A stretch of 64,000 bases of DNA, from positions 310,001-374,000 of the forward strand of contig NZ_BAABWE010000001.1 in NCBI RefSeq assembly GCF_040371755.1, in the 5' to 3' direction. Under the pieces are notes generated by a model. The model was given only the letters and a program-made list of their open reading frames with translations, was not told the origin of the DNA and ran no database searches. A program made the position numbers and the translations under genes. Of this stretch, positions 43,598 to 52,486 are shown in pieces; position 1 is the first letter of the stretch, and each line of letters opens with the position of its first letter. The stretch comes from Bermanella sp040371755 (GTDB lineage Bacteria; Pseudomonadota; Gammaproteobacteria; Pseudomonadales; Oceanobacteraceae).

Positions 43598-46072
43598 ATG
43601 AAAAGAATGCTAATTAACGCCACTCAATCAGAAGAGTTGCGTGTTGCACTGGTCGACGGCCAACGCCTGTACGATCTAGATATCGAACCTACGACAAGGG
43701 AACAAAAAAAAGCCAACATCTATAAGGGTAAAATTACTCGTATAGAACCAAGCCTAGAAGCTGCTTTCGTAGACTTTGGTGCGGAACGTCATGGCTTTTT
43801 ACCTCTTAAAGAGATCTCCCGCGAGTATTTCAAGACATCAGTATCTGGTCGCCCTAACATCAAAGAAGTCATTGAAGAAGGCCAAGAGGTCATTGTTCAA
43901 GTAGACAAAGAAGAGCGCGGTAATAAGGGTGCAGCCCTTACTACAATGATCAGTCTTGCTGGCCGTTATTTGGTTCTTATGCCGAACAATGCCCGCGCAG
44001 GTGGTATTTCTCGCCGTATTGAAGGTGATGAGCGCAATCAAATTCGCGATGCAATGCGTGAAGTAAATGTGCCTAATAACATGGGCGCTATCGTTCGTAC
44101 TGCCGGTATCGGTCGTGCCTCTGAAGAACTTCAATGGGATTTGGATTACCTAGCTCAGCTTTGGGATGCCATCAAAGGTGCTTATGAGCGCCGTCAAGCT
44201 CCTTGCCTATTACTACAAGAAAGTAATGTGGTTATTCGTGCGATTCGTGACTACCTACGTCAAGATATTGGTGAAGTTTTAATCGACGACAAAACGGTTT
44301 ACGAAGAAGCCCAAAGCTTTGTACAAGCTGTAATGCCTCAGTATGAAAATAAAATCAAACTGTACGAAGACAGCACTCCTCTATTTAGCCGTTACCAAAT
44401 TGAAGCCCAAATCGAAACTGCGTTTCAGCGCGAAGTGAAACTGCCTTCTGGTGGCTCAATTGTTATCGACACAACGGAAGCGCTTATTTCTATCGATATC
44501 AACTCTTCACGCGCCACAAAAGGCACCGACATTGAAGATACCGCCGTCAACACCAACTTAGAAGCCGCTGATGAAATCGCTCGCCAGTTACGACTTCGTG
44601 ATATTGGCGGTTTAATCGTAATTGATTTTATCGATATGATGTCCAATAAAAATCAGCGTGAAGTTGAAAATCGCATGAAAGATGCGCTAGAAATTGATCG
44701 TGCACGTGTACAAGTTGGCCGAATCTCACGCTTTGGTTTACTTGAAATGTCTCGTCAGCGTTTGCGCCCTTCTCTAGGTGAAACCTCTGGCCATGTTTGC
44801 CCTCGCTGTGAAGGTACTGGGTTCATCCGTGATATGCGTTCTCTAAGCTTGTCGCTAATTCGTTTAATCGAAGAAGAAGCCAGCAAAGAAAATACGATTC
44901 AAGTGCGTACAACGGTTCCTTTAGAAGTTGCCACGTTCCTGACCAATGATAAACGCCAAGAAATCATGACCATTGAGCAACGACACAAAGCTCAAATCCT
45001 GATTATTCCTAACCCGAACTTCCATACTCCACACTTTGAAGTAGCGCGTATTAGAAGTGGCGAAAACCAGTTTGATCCAGTTAGCTTTGAAATCAACTAT
45101 GAACAAGAGCTAGCTACCGAACAAGATGCTCAAGTGAAAAAAGAGACTGCCGCAGTACAAGCGGTTTCGAGTGCACGCGCACCTGCTCCGATTGCAGCTG
45201 AAGCACCTCAAGAGCCGGGATTATTAAGCAAATTTGCAAGCACCTTGTCAGGGCTATTCAAAAGTGAAGAAAAGCCCGTAGCAACGACTAAGAAAAGCAC
45301 ATCCAGCAAAAGCTCTAGCCGAAACCGCAGCAACTCTAGCAGTAACAGCCGAAACAACCAGCACCGCTCTAGTAATCGCAATCGCCGTAACGAGCCTAAG
45401 AAAGATACTCGTAACAGCCGAAATAACGATAGCAAAAGCGAAAAACGCAGTGAAGGTAAATCCGAGCAGCCTCGTCGTGAACGCAGCAATGATAGCCACA
45501 ACGAGTCTCGCTCTCAAAACGCGCCTCGTCGCCGCAATCGAAAAGAACAATCTAATAAATTAGATGAAAATGTTGCTCGTAAAGTTGAAGAAGTTAAAAT
45601 CAACAAGAGTAATACTCAGGAAGCGAAAAAAACTGAAGTAAAGTCGGTAAAAACTGAAAGCAAACCTGATTCAGTACCAGCTAAACCTCAAACACCAAAA
45701 AATGAAGCCCCTAAAGCCTCTGAGTCTAGTGTTAATGCAGTTGCAAATAAAACCGAAACTGCAAAAACCGTCAAAACAGAGCAAAAGGCTGTGCCTTCTG
45801 ATGCACCTAAAGCTGAAATAAAAGCACCTACAGAAAGCAAAAAAGTAGAGCCAGTAAAAGCTCCTGAAGCTGCCCCTGCACCACAAGAAGCAAAAGCTGA
45901 AACACCTAAAGCTGAAGCTCCTAAGGCTGAAACGCCTGTAGCTGAAGCGCCTGTTACCAACCAAGCACCCAAGCGTGCCTACAACGACCCTAGGGAAGTG
46001 AAACGCCGCCGCTTGGAAGCAGAAGCAAAGGCTCGTGCAGAAACAAGCCAAGAAAGCAGCAGCAACGTATAA
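43598..46072 (+). CDS. rne: Ribonuclease E
   Basis: The protein has 824 residues from the ATG at 43598, which gives the standard start MKRMLINATQSEELRVALVD; an upstream ATG at 43553 adds residues with no family similarity. RNase E initiates mRNA decay and rRNA/tRNA processing. The S1 domain is at about 35-120, the DNase I-like catalytic segment carries ISIDINSSRATKG and GGLIVIDFIDM, and the zinc-link cysteines are C401 and C404 (CPRCEGTG). The C-terminal half from about 510 is disordered: a Ser/Asn/Arg-rich RNA-binding stretch, then Lys/Ala/Pro/Glu repeats and a basic end. That half scaffolds the degradosome in other species. Confidence 0.97.
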   Translation: MKRMLINATQSEELRVALVDGQRLYDLDIEPTTREQKKANIYKGKITRIEPSLEAAFVDFGAERHGFLPLKEISREYFKTSVSGRPNIKEVIEEGQEVIVQVDKEERGNKGAALTTMISLAGRYLVLMPNNARAGGISRRIEGDERNQIRDAMREVNVPNNMGAIVRTAGIGRASEELQWDLDYLAQLWDAIKGAYERRQAPCLLLQESNVVIRAIRDYLRQDIGEVLIDDKTVYEEAQSFVQAVMPQYENKIKLYEDSTPLFSRYQIEAQIETAFQREVKLPSGGSIVIDTTEALISIDINSSRATKGTDIEDTAVNTNLEAADEIARQLRLRDIGGLIVIDFIDMMSNKNQREVENRMKDALEIDRARVQVGRISRFGLLEMSRQRLRPSLGETSGHVCPRCEGTGFIRDMRSLSLSLIRLIEEEASKENTIQVRTTVPLEVATFLTNDKRQEIMTIEQRHKAQILIIPNPNFHTPHFEVARIRSGENQFDPVSFEINYEQELATEQDAQVKKETAAVQAVSSARAPAPIAAEAPQEPGLLSKFASTLSGLFKSEEKPVATTKKSTSSKSSSRNRSNSSSNSRNNQHRSSNRNRRNEPKKDTRNSRNNDSKSEKRSEGKSEQPRRERSNDSHNESRSQNAPRRRNRKEQSNKLDENVARKVEEVKINKSNTQEAKKTEVKSVKTESKPDSVPAKPQTPKNEAPKASESSVNAVANKTETAKTVKTEQKAVPSDAPKAEIKAPTESKKVEPVKAPEAAPAPQEAKAETPKAEAPKAETPVAEAPVTNQAPKRAYNDPREVKRRRLEAEAKARAETSQESSSNV

Positions 46073-46089
46073 GCACTGCTTTTCCATTA

Positions 46090-46117
46090 AAAAAGGCCGC
46101 TAATAGCGGCCTTTTTT
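46090..46117. terminator. Bidirectional terminator between rne and murB
   Basis: AAAAGGCCGC/GCGGCCTTTT with a TAATA loop forms a perfect 10-bp stem flanked by A and T runs on both sides. It serves rne on the plus strand and murB on the minus strand. Confidence 0.9.
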
Positions 46118-46130
46118 AATGGACTGGGTA

Positions 46131-47138
46131 TCAACTAATTAGTCTCGGCTCTTGTTCTAATTCTATTCCATACTCGCTTTTCACCAATGTCTTAATTTCG
46201 CGGGCTGCATTTAAAATATCCTCTGCGCTTCCGTCATGGTTAATTAAAACCAATGCCTGTAAATCATGAACACTCACGGGACCAAACTGCTGTCCTTTCA
46301 GCCCTAATTGATCGATCAGCCAACCTGCCGGAATCTTGATTCCATCTTGCTGTTCATAACGTGGAATATTAGGAAATTTCTTAAGTAGCACTTCAAAAGC
46401 TTTTAAAGAGAGAACTGGATTTTTAAAAAAAGACCCCGCATTAGGCAAAACCTGCGGATCAGGCAACTTACTTTTGCGTACCTCAATTACCCATTGCGCA
46501 AGCTGCTCTGGATCAGGCATGCCTCTCTCACTTGCCATTGTATTTAAAGGTGCATAATTAACATTCACATTTTGTGATTTGAGCAGTTTAAAATCCACAT
46601 GAGTAATCAGCGTATTATTATCATGAGCCTGCTTAAAAATACTTTCACGATAAGCAAAGCAGCATTCGTCATTTGAAAATGTGAAAGCCTTGCCTGTATC
46701 TAAATAAATACCATGTACTGCTTCAATAAAATCTTTTACTTCTACGCCATATGCACCAATATTTTGTACAGGGGCAGCTCCTACATGCCCAGGTATATAA
46801 GCCAAGTTTTCAAGGCCATACCAATTTTGGCCAATACTATACATGACCCAATCATGCCAATTAAAGCCAGCTTCAACTCGAACTAGAATCCGATCTGAAT
46901 CTTCTGAAATAATTCGGGAATCTCTACCCGTATACTGAAGTACAATACTTTTCACACAATCAGGAAGCACGATATTACTTCCACCGCCTATCACCTGAAC
47001 TCTAGTCTGATGTGCTTTAGCGTAATCCAATACTTCTTGTACTTGCTCTAATGCATTGACCTTAACCATCACTAAAGCCGTAGAGTCAACGGCCAATGTA
47101 TTAAGTGATTTCAAGGAGACGTTATGTTCCAAGTTCAT
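46131..47138 (-). CDS. murB: UDP-N-acetylenolpyruvoylglucosamine reductase
   Basis: The protein has 335 residues and is of the E. coli (type I) length. MurB reduces enolpyruvyl-UDP-GlcNAc to UDP-MurNAc with FAD and NADPH. FAD motif VIGGGSNIVLPD is at 49-60, the catalytic serine is S236 in NAGSFFKNP, the arginine is in FAYRES, and a glutamate lies in the C-terminal LEQEPRL. Its ATG overlaps the phosphatase stop by 4 bp. Confidence 0.96.
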   Translation of the reverse strand: MNLEHNVSLKSLNTLAVDSTALVMVKVNALEQVQEVLDYAKAHQTRVQVIGGGSNIVLPDCVKSIVLQYTGRDSRIISEDSDRILVRVEAGFNWHDWVMYSIGQNWYGLENLAYIPGHVGAAPVQNIGAYGVEVKDFIEAVHGIYLDTGKAFTFSNDECCFAYRESIFKQAHDNNTLITHVDFKLLKSQNVNVNYAPLNTMASERGMPDPEQLAQWVIEVRKSKLPDPQVLPNAGSFFKNPVLSLKAFEVLLKKFPNIPRYEQQDGIKIPAGWLIDQLGLKGQQFGPVSVHDLQALVLINHDGSAEDILNAAREIKTLVKSEYGIELEQEPRLIS

Positions 47139-47593
47139 TTGTTATAACTTCTATTGATCCATGCTTCACAGGCATCCTCTAGTAAATCTAGTACCTCTTC
47201 AAACCCCTGATCACCGCCGTAATAAGGATCTGGTACATTGTTAAATCCTAATGTGCCATATTCTTTCAAAAACAATACTAACTGCGCACTTGCGTTACTG
47301 GGTTTTAAAGCCAATAAATCTTGATAATTAGATTCATCCATTGCAAAGATATAATCAAACTCATAAAAATCATTTACATTAGCCTGCCTAGCCTTTAAAC
47401 CAGACATATTAATGCCTCTCATATTAGCCGCCGCTTGAGATCGAGCATCAGGAGACTTCCCAATGTGATAAGCCGCTGTACCAGCGCTATCTATCTTAAC
47501 GTCCAACGCTTGTTCCGAGGTCAGCTTTCTTAGCACCGCTTCAGCTGTTGGGGATCGGCAAATATTCCCCAAACACACAAATAACACATTCAT
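47135..47593 (-). CDS. Low-molecular-weight protein tyrosine phosphatase
   Basis: The protein has 152 residues. The signature CLGNICRSP at 7-15 gives nucleophile C7 and R13; the general acid aspartate is in VPDPYYGG near residue 121. In gammaproteobacteria such enzymes can dephosphorylate tyrosine kinases of polysaccharide export, but no Wzc-like partner is in view. The PTP-murB-rne order matches Pseudomonas. Confidence 0.92.
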   Translation of the reverse strand: MNVLFVCLGNICRSPTAEAVLRKLTSEQALDVKIDSAGTAAYHIGKSPDARSQAAANMRGINMSGLKARQANVNDFYEFDYIFAMDESNYQDLLALKPSNASAQLVLFLKEYGTLGFNNVPDPYYGGDQGFEEVLDLLEDACEAWINRSYNK

Positions 47594-47739
47594 AAACTAT
47601 CCAAAAATTGCCCTAAACAAGGTTAACCCTTGCCGCTTTTTTCTGTATTGATTCATTGTACACCCTGCTATTCCTACATTTCCATTAACTGGCAAACATT
47701 ATGCAATTACAGTCGTAACAATTAACATTGGTTTAACTC

Positions 47740-48489
47740 ATGCAAGCGCAACCTAAGCTCATTGACTTACAAAAGACTGATAAAAAAAACATAAACCTTA
47801 AAGCTCAAGGGTCAAGTCGAGCAAGGTTCATCCTCGGATTAAATAATAAAGTAAGCCATATAGATAAGCGCTTACAAAGGCTAGAAAAAACCACAGATCA
47901 TGTATTGAGATTCAGCATAGGTTACAAAGAACTAGGCTTAACATTCATTTTAGCGATTTTGGTATTTACCAGTATAAGCCTTGTTCTAAGAGACCCTCAC
48001 TACAATACACAAATTCACTCAACATATTCAAACAATCCAGAAGTAATTAACAATGTGCCTGTCGTTCAAAGCGCAAATAACAATCTATCACCTACAAGAC
48101 CAGACCAGTCCATCAATGGTCCAACTCAACTTAAATGGCCTTTAGAAAGACAACCCAATATCACGGATATTGACTATACCAACCATAAACATGGAATAGA
48201 GCTACATGCTAAATTAGGCGACCCAGTGGTTGCCATTGAGAAAGGCGTCGTACTGTACAGCGGTAACGCCATTAACAGCTATGGCAATTTGATTTTAATT
48301 CAACACGACAACGATATAATCAGCGTTTATGGTAATAATTATTCAAATTATGTAACTGAGGGTGAGCCAATCGGCAAAGGTCAATTAATAGCAGCTGTCG
48401 GAGAGTCTAACGGAAAACAGGCCAAGCTCTACTTTGAAATTCGTTACAAAGGCAAAGCTCAAGACCCATTCGTATATTTTAAAAAGTAA
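47740..48489 (+). CDS. Membrane-anchored M23/LytM-like protein, probably non-catalytic
   Basis: The protein has 249 residues: a cytoplasmic basic N-terminus, one membrane helix at about 67-84, a Ser/Asn/Pro-rich linker and a C-terminal LytM/M23 fold from about 130. The metal site of active M23 peptidases is degenerate: the HxxxD position reads HKHGIEL, and the final HxH reads KLYFEIRY, with Tyr for His. That pattern is shared by amidase activators such as NlpD and EnvC. Activation of a peptidoglycan amidase is inferred. It occupies the slot between ycaR and the phosphatase where Pseudomonas has kdsB, in the opposite orientation. Confidence 0.8.
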   Translation: MQAQPKLIDLQKTDKKNINLKAQGSSRARFILGLNNKVSHIDKRLQRLEKTTDHVLRFSIGYKELGLTFILAILVFTSISLVLRDPHYNTQIHSTYSNNPEVINNVPVVQSANNNLSPTRPDQSINGPTQLKWPLERQPNITDIDYTNHKHGIELHAKLGDPVVAIEKGVVLYSGNAINSYGNLILIQHDNDIISVYGNNYSNYVTEGEPIGKGQLIAAVGESNGKQAKLYFEIRYKGKAQDPFVYFKK

Positions 48490-48492
48490 CCG

Positions 48493-48678
48493 CTATTTTG
48501 CGAGTTTCTCATCAGTGCTTAATGCTCGCCCACTTTCTGGCAACATAACTGGGATATCGTCATCAATTTTGTAAGCAACACCATCGAACTTACAAATTAG
48601 CTCGGACTTTTCTTTATCTAAAATCAAATTACCCTTACATAACGGGCACACAAGTAAAGAAAGTAATTTTTTATCCAT
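48493..48678 (-). CDS. ycaR: Trm112-like zinc-ribbon protein (YcaR)
   Basis: The protein has 61 residues. A zinc-ribbon CPLC at 11-14 and a second cysteine near 29 (ELICKFDG), followed by YKIDDDIPVMLPE, match the YcaR/UPF0434 family. The function is not established in bacteria. It overlaps the lpxK end by 8 bp and converges on the M23-like gene with 3 bp between stops. Confidence 0.9.
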   Translation of the reverse strand: MDKKLLSLLVCPLCKGNLILDKEKSELICKFDGVAYKIDDDIPVMLPESGRALSTDEKLAK

Positions 48679-49651
48679 GGTCTCTCACCCAATTATCTAG
48701 CGAATATTTTATGTTATTTTTAAATACCTGTGGAAGATTTGCTGCGATCTGCAAATACCACATATCTTTTGATGCAAAGCGTTTAATTTTTACCGCGTCT
48801 TTTTCTGTCATCAATATCTGTGATGGTAACTGATTTAAGTCGGATTCACTGTACGCATAGTGATCTGAAAACCATTTATGCTCAACATGTATATTTAACT
48901 CACTTAATGTTTGCTTGAACTTTTCAGGGTTACCAATTCCAGCAATTGCCATAGCACCATCATTAATTCGAAGTGCATTTATGGCCACCTGCTCTTGTGT
49001 TTTCACATTCACCCAGCAAACTGGCTCTATTTGAAAGCTGTGATCAGATAGCTTACTTTCACTGGTTAACACGTAGTCCACACTCGAAAGTCTGTCCGTC
49101 CCTTCTCGTAACGGTCCAACAGGCATAATCTGCTGATTACCTAGGCCTCTAGAGCCGTCTACTACGCAAACCTCATAGTCCCGATACATCTGATAATGTT
49201 GCAAGCCATCATCACTTATAACAATACTTACACCGTGCTCAATTAAATGTTTAACACCACGGGTCCTAACAGGGTCAACCACCACTGGCACACCTAAAGA
49301 CCGAGACAACATAAATGGCTCATCCCCTACTACATCACAGCTATCGTCAGTGGTAATAATATGGGGAAATTGATCTAACGAGCCTCCATAGCCGCGACTT
49401 ACAATGCCAGGGTTGTAGCCTAAACTTTGCAAATAACGTACTAAGGACTGCACAACAGGTGTTTTACCTGTACCACCAATGGTGATATTACCCACCACTA
49501 TTACAGGCACTGAAAAAGGCTGAGGATTGTTAGCCAAAAAAGTCTGGCGTTTACGTTTAGTTATTACACTAACTAAAATGGTTAATGGATAAAGCAGCCA
49601 AGTCCATTGAAACCAACCGTACCAACTTGCATTAAATAGGCGCTCTAACAC
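48671..49651 (-). CDS. lpxK: Tetraacyldisaccharide 4'-kinase
   Basis: The protein has 326 residues. LpxK phosphorylates the 4' position of the lipid A precursor on the inner membrane. One N-terminal membrane helix lies near 15-32. The P-loop GGTGKTP is at 59-65, and SRGYGGS and SDDGLQHYQM are conserved. It starts 3 bp after msbA ends, in the order comEC-exbB-exbD-msbA-lpxK-ycaR. Confidence 0.96.
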   Translation of the reverse strand: MLERLFNASWYGWFQWTWLLYPLTILVSVITKRKRQTFLANNPQPFSVPVIVVGNITIGGTGKTPVVQSLVRYLQSLGYNPGIVSRGYGGSLDQFPHIITTDDSCDVVGDEPFMLSRSLGVPVVVDPVRTRGVKHLIEHGVSIVISDDGLQHYQMYRDYEVCVVDGSRGLGNQQIMPVGPLREGTDRLSSVDYVLTSESKLSDHSFQIEPVCWVNVKTQEQVAINALRINDGAMAIAGIGNPEKFKQTLSELNIHVEHKWFSDHYAYSESDLNQLPSQILMTEKDAVKIKRFASKDMWYLQIAANLPQVFKNNIKYSLDNWVRDHG

Positions 49652-49654
49652 GGG

Positions 49655-51400
49655 CTATCCACTAAATTGCATATCATAAAGGTTTTTGTAAAAACCACCT
49701 TTACTGATCAATGAATTATGATTGCCACGCTCCACTATTTCACCATTATTTACCACTAAAATAGTGTCCGCATTTTCAATTGTACTTAACCTATGTGCCA
49801 CCACAAAACTGGTACGATTTTTCATTAAGTTATCCAATGCATCTTGAATATAACGCTCAGACTCAGTATCTAAGGCACTGGTCGCCTCATCCAAAATTAA
49901 AATTGGAGCATCTTTTAATATAGCCCTAGCAATGGCCAAACGTTGACGCTGCCCACCTGACAACATCACTCCATCGTCTCCAATGATGGTATCCATACCT
50001 TGTGGCAATTGCTCAATAAACTCTAGTGCATGAGCCGCTTTAGCTGCGATGTAAACTTCTTCCTTGGTTTTTTCAGCTAGGCAACCATATGCAATATTAT
50101 TGAAAATCGTATCATTAAATAATGTAACACCTTGGCTAACTAACGCGATCTGACGACGCAAATCATCCAATGGATAATTTTTGATACTAGTGCCATCTAA
50201 GAATATGTCTCCTGTTTCATAATCATAGAACCGTGTTAACAAATTAATCAGTGTCGACTTTCCGCTTCCTGACTTACCAACCAACGCGACGCTTTCACCG
50301 GGTTTTACCTCAAGTTGTATATTTTTTAAAACCATTTCATCTGAATCTGGGTATGAGAAACTCAAGTCTTTAATCGTGACATCACCGTTTGATCGAGTAA
50401 TGTCAATTTCTCCCAAATCGTCTTCAACAGGACTACCCAAAACATCAAAAATACTTTTCGCAGCAACTATGCCCTGTTGAATCATGGCATTAATACCTGC
50501 CAATGTGCGCATAGGCTTGGCCAATGTACTGGCGGCCGTCATAAAGGCCATCAATTCGCCGAAGTCCATACCACCAATTACCCTAGGATCTAAAGCCACC
50601 CAGATTAGTGCACCGATAGACATGGCAACAATCATCTGCATGACGGGCACACTTATAGCTTTCACGCGGTAAAATTTAATGGTCTGTTTACGGTTTACGT
50701 CACTGGCACCAGCGAAACGATTTTTCTCGTATTCATGACCAGAGAATATCTTAACCTCTTGATATGCGTTAACAGCTTCTCCAGCTATTTGGGTCACCTT
50801 TCCCATACTACCTTGAACATTGATACTGTATTTTTTGAAATACTTGTTAGCTTGTTTAACTATCAAAGCTAAAAAAGGCGCTGCGGCAAAGAAGATAAGT
50901 GTCAGCTTCCAATTCATATAGAACATATAACTAAGTAAGAATATGACAGTTAAGCCTTCCCGAACCAAACTGGTAACCGCATTTGTAATAGAGCCGTAAA
51001 CCTGTTCAACATCAAACGTGATTTTTGAGATGATATGGCCTTTAGCGTGCTTATCAAAAAAATCGTTTGGCAAGATCAAATAATGATTAAATAATGCGGT
51101 ACGCAGTTTATGCACCACTGTGCGACCCACTTTTGCTAAAAAGAAATCTCCCAGAAAACTGCCCAACCCTCTAAATGCAAAAATACTCAAAACCATAACC
51201 ACCAAAAGAGACCGCGCTTCAATTGTTGGGGTTTGATAGGTCTGTTCAATTAAATCCATCAAATGAGCAAGCATAGGTGCAGTAGATGCATAGATACAAA
51301 AACCAAGCATAGCAATGGCATACATGGCTTTTTGTTGAAATACAAACCCAAGTAGGCGCTTATAAAGCGCCCAATCGGTTGTAGCTTCGGACTGTTTCAT
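49655..51400 (-). CDS. msbA: Lipid A export ATP-binding/permease protein MsbA
   Basis: The protein has 581 residues, matching E. coli MsbA (582). Six membrane helices fill about 20-315, followed by an ABC domain with Walker A GKSGSGKS at 375-382, signature LSGGQ at 480-484, and Walker B ILILDE at 500-505. It flips lipid A-core across the inner membrane. Position beside lpxK supports this over other ABC exporters. Confidence 0.94.
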   Translation of the reverse strand: MKQSEATTDWALYKRLLGFVFQQKAMYAIAMLGFCIYASTAPMLAHLMDLIEQTYQTPTIEARSLLVVMVLSIFAFRGLGSFLGDFFLAKVGRTVVHKLRTALFNHYLILPNDFFDKHAKGHIISKITFDVEQVYGSITNAVTSLVREGLTVIFLLSYMFYMNWKLTLIFFAAAPFLALIVKQANKYFKKYSINVQGSMGKVTQIAGEAVNAYQEVKIFSGHEYEKNRFAGASDVNRKQTIKFYRVKAISVPVMQMIVAMSIGALIWVALDPRVIGGMDFGELMAFMTAASTLAKPMRTLAGINAMIQQGIVAAKSIFDVLGSPVEDDLGEIDITRSNGDVTIKDLSFSYPDSDEMVLKNIQLEVKPGESVALVGKSGSGKSTLINLLTRFYDYETGDIFLDGTSIKNYPLDDLRRQIALVSQGVTLFNDTIFNNIAYGCLAEKTKEEVYIAAKAAHALEFIEQLPQGMDTIIGDDGVMLSGGQRQRLAIARAILKDAPILILDEATSALDTESERYIQDALDNLMKNRTSFVVAHRLSTIENADTILVVNNGEIVERGNHNSLISKGGFYKNLYDMQFSG

Positions 51401-51402
51401 AT

Positions 51403-51816
51403 TTATTTAGCTTGTTTACTGGTAATACTCAATCGAGAAAAACCCAATTGACCGGCCGCATCCATGGCTCGTACTACAAATTCATGAGGGGTAGCCGCAT
51501 CCGCGGTAATAATAAACGGCAGGCTTCGATCACCCGCCGATACTTTTTCAATGGCCTGTTTGAGCACAATGATTTTTTGCCCGATTAAAGCTTGGCCGTT
51601 TACGCTGTACATACCTTGATTATCTATCAACACTTCAACCATGGTATCGGGTGCTTGTGCAACCTCACCATCTGCTTCTGGTAAGTTTATCGCTAAATGG
51701 TTTTCCTTGGTAAAGGTGGTACTTACCATGAAAAATATCAACAACAAAAATACGATATCAATCAAAGGGGTCAGGTTTAAGTTAAGCTCTTCTTTATTTT
51801 GACGCTTAAAATTCAC
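51403..51816 (-). CDS. exbD: ExbD/TolR biopolymer transport protein
   Basis: The protein has 137 residues: a short cytoplasmic start, one membrane helix at about 16-36 with the essential aspartate in LTPLIDIVFLLLIFFM, and a periplasmic domain. It pairs with the ExbB-like protein 3 bp upstream to use the proton-motive force. Because the genes sit in an LPS export cluster, not next to tonB, the energised partner is uncertain. Confidence 0.92.
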   Translation of the reverse strand: MNFKRQNKEELNLNLTPLIDIVFLLLIFFMVSTTFTKENHLAINLPEADGEVAQAPDTMVEVLIDNQGMYSVNGQALIGQKIIVLKQAIEKVSAGDRSLPFIITADAATPHEFVVRAMDAAGQLGFSRLSITSKQAK

Positions 51817-51819
51817 AAT

Positions 51820-52449
51820 TTAACCCTCTGGCATCTCACTAACTTCACGGTCACCGTGCAGTACGTCCACCAGTTTCACAGCTTCTTGTTCCATGAATAC
51901 GACAATTTCATCAATACGACGCTGTAAGACACGAAAACAAATTAACGCAGGAATGGCAATCATCATACCCGCTGCAGTGGTCACAAGGGCTTCTGAGATA
52001 CCCCCTGCCAGTACGCCAGCATTACCTGTACCCTGCGCCAGAATTTCATTAAAGACTGAAATCATGCCCAGTACTGTTCCTAATAAGCCCATCAATGGAG
52101 CAACGGCAGCAATGGTACCTAACGCGTTCAAAAAGCGCTCCATTTCATGAATAGCCTTACTGGCAGCCTGCTCGATGGCTTCTTTAGTAATATCGCGGCC
52201 ATGACGGGAGTTACTCAACCCAGCTGCTAAAATCGAACCTAAATGAGATTCTTGTTTTAACTGCTTAAGTTTAGTGCCGTCTAATTCGTTATTTTTTATC
52301 CACATCCATACTTGAGCAAGCAAGTGTTTAGGGGCTATTTTTTCAGTTCTGAGTGTAAAAAAACGCTCAATACAAATGGCTACGGCCAAAATAGAGGACA
52401 AAATAAGGGGAATCATCATCCAGCCGCCAGCAAATACCAGTTCTTTCAC
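51820..52449 (-). CDS. exbB: ExbB/TolQ/MotA proton-channel protein
   Basis: The protein has 209 residues from the GTG at 52449, preceded by AGGAG at 8 bp; longer frames would overlap comEC and lack a ribosome site. Three membrane helices lie at about 8-28, 105-128 and 150-172, with the conserved ASKAIHEMERFLNALGTIA region. It forms the proton channel with ExbD. The comEC-exbB-exbD order matches Pseudomonas. Confidence 0.92.
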   Translation of the reverse strand: MKELVFAGGWMMIPLILSSILAVAICIERFFTLRTEKIAPKHLLAQVWMWIKNNELDGTKLKQLKQESHLGSILAAGLSNSRHGRDITKEAIEQAASKAIHEMERFLNALGTIAAVAPLMGLLGTVLGMISVFNEILAQGTGNAGVLAGGISEALVTTAAGMMIAIPALICFRVLQRRIDEIVVFMEQEAVKLVDVLHGDREVSEMPEG

Positions 52450-52486
52450 CTCATTTACTCCTAAAATTTTTATTCTGTTAATGCAA

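Noticed and set aside
45208..46087. Hydrophobic-looking minus-strand frames opposite the rne 3' half
   Set aside because: They are antisense shadows of the Arg/Ser- and Lys/Ala-rich tail of RNase E; composition explains the apparent membrane segments.
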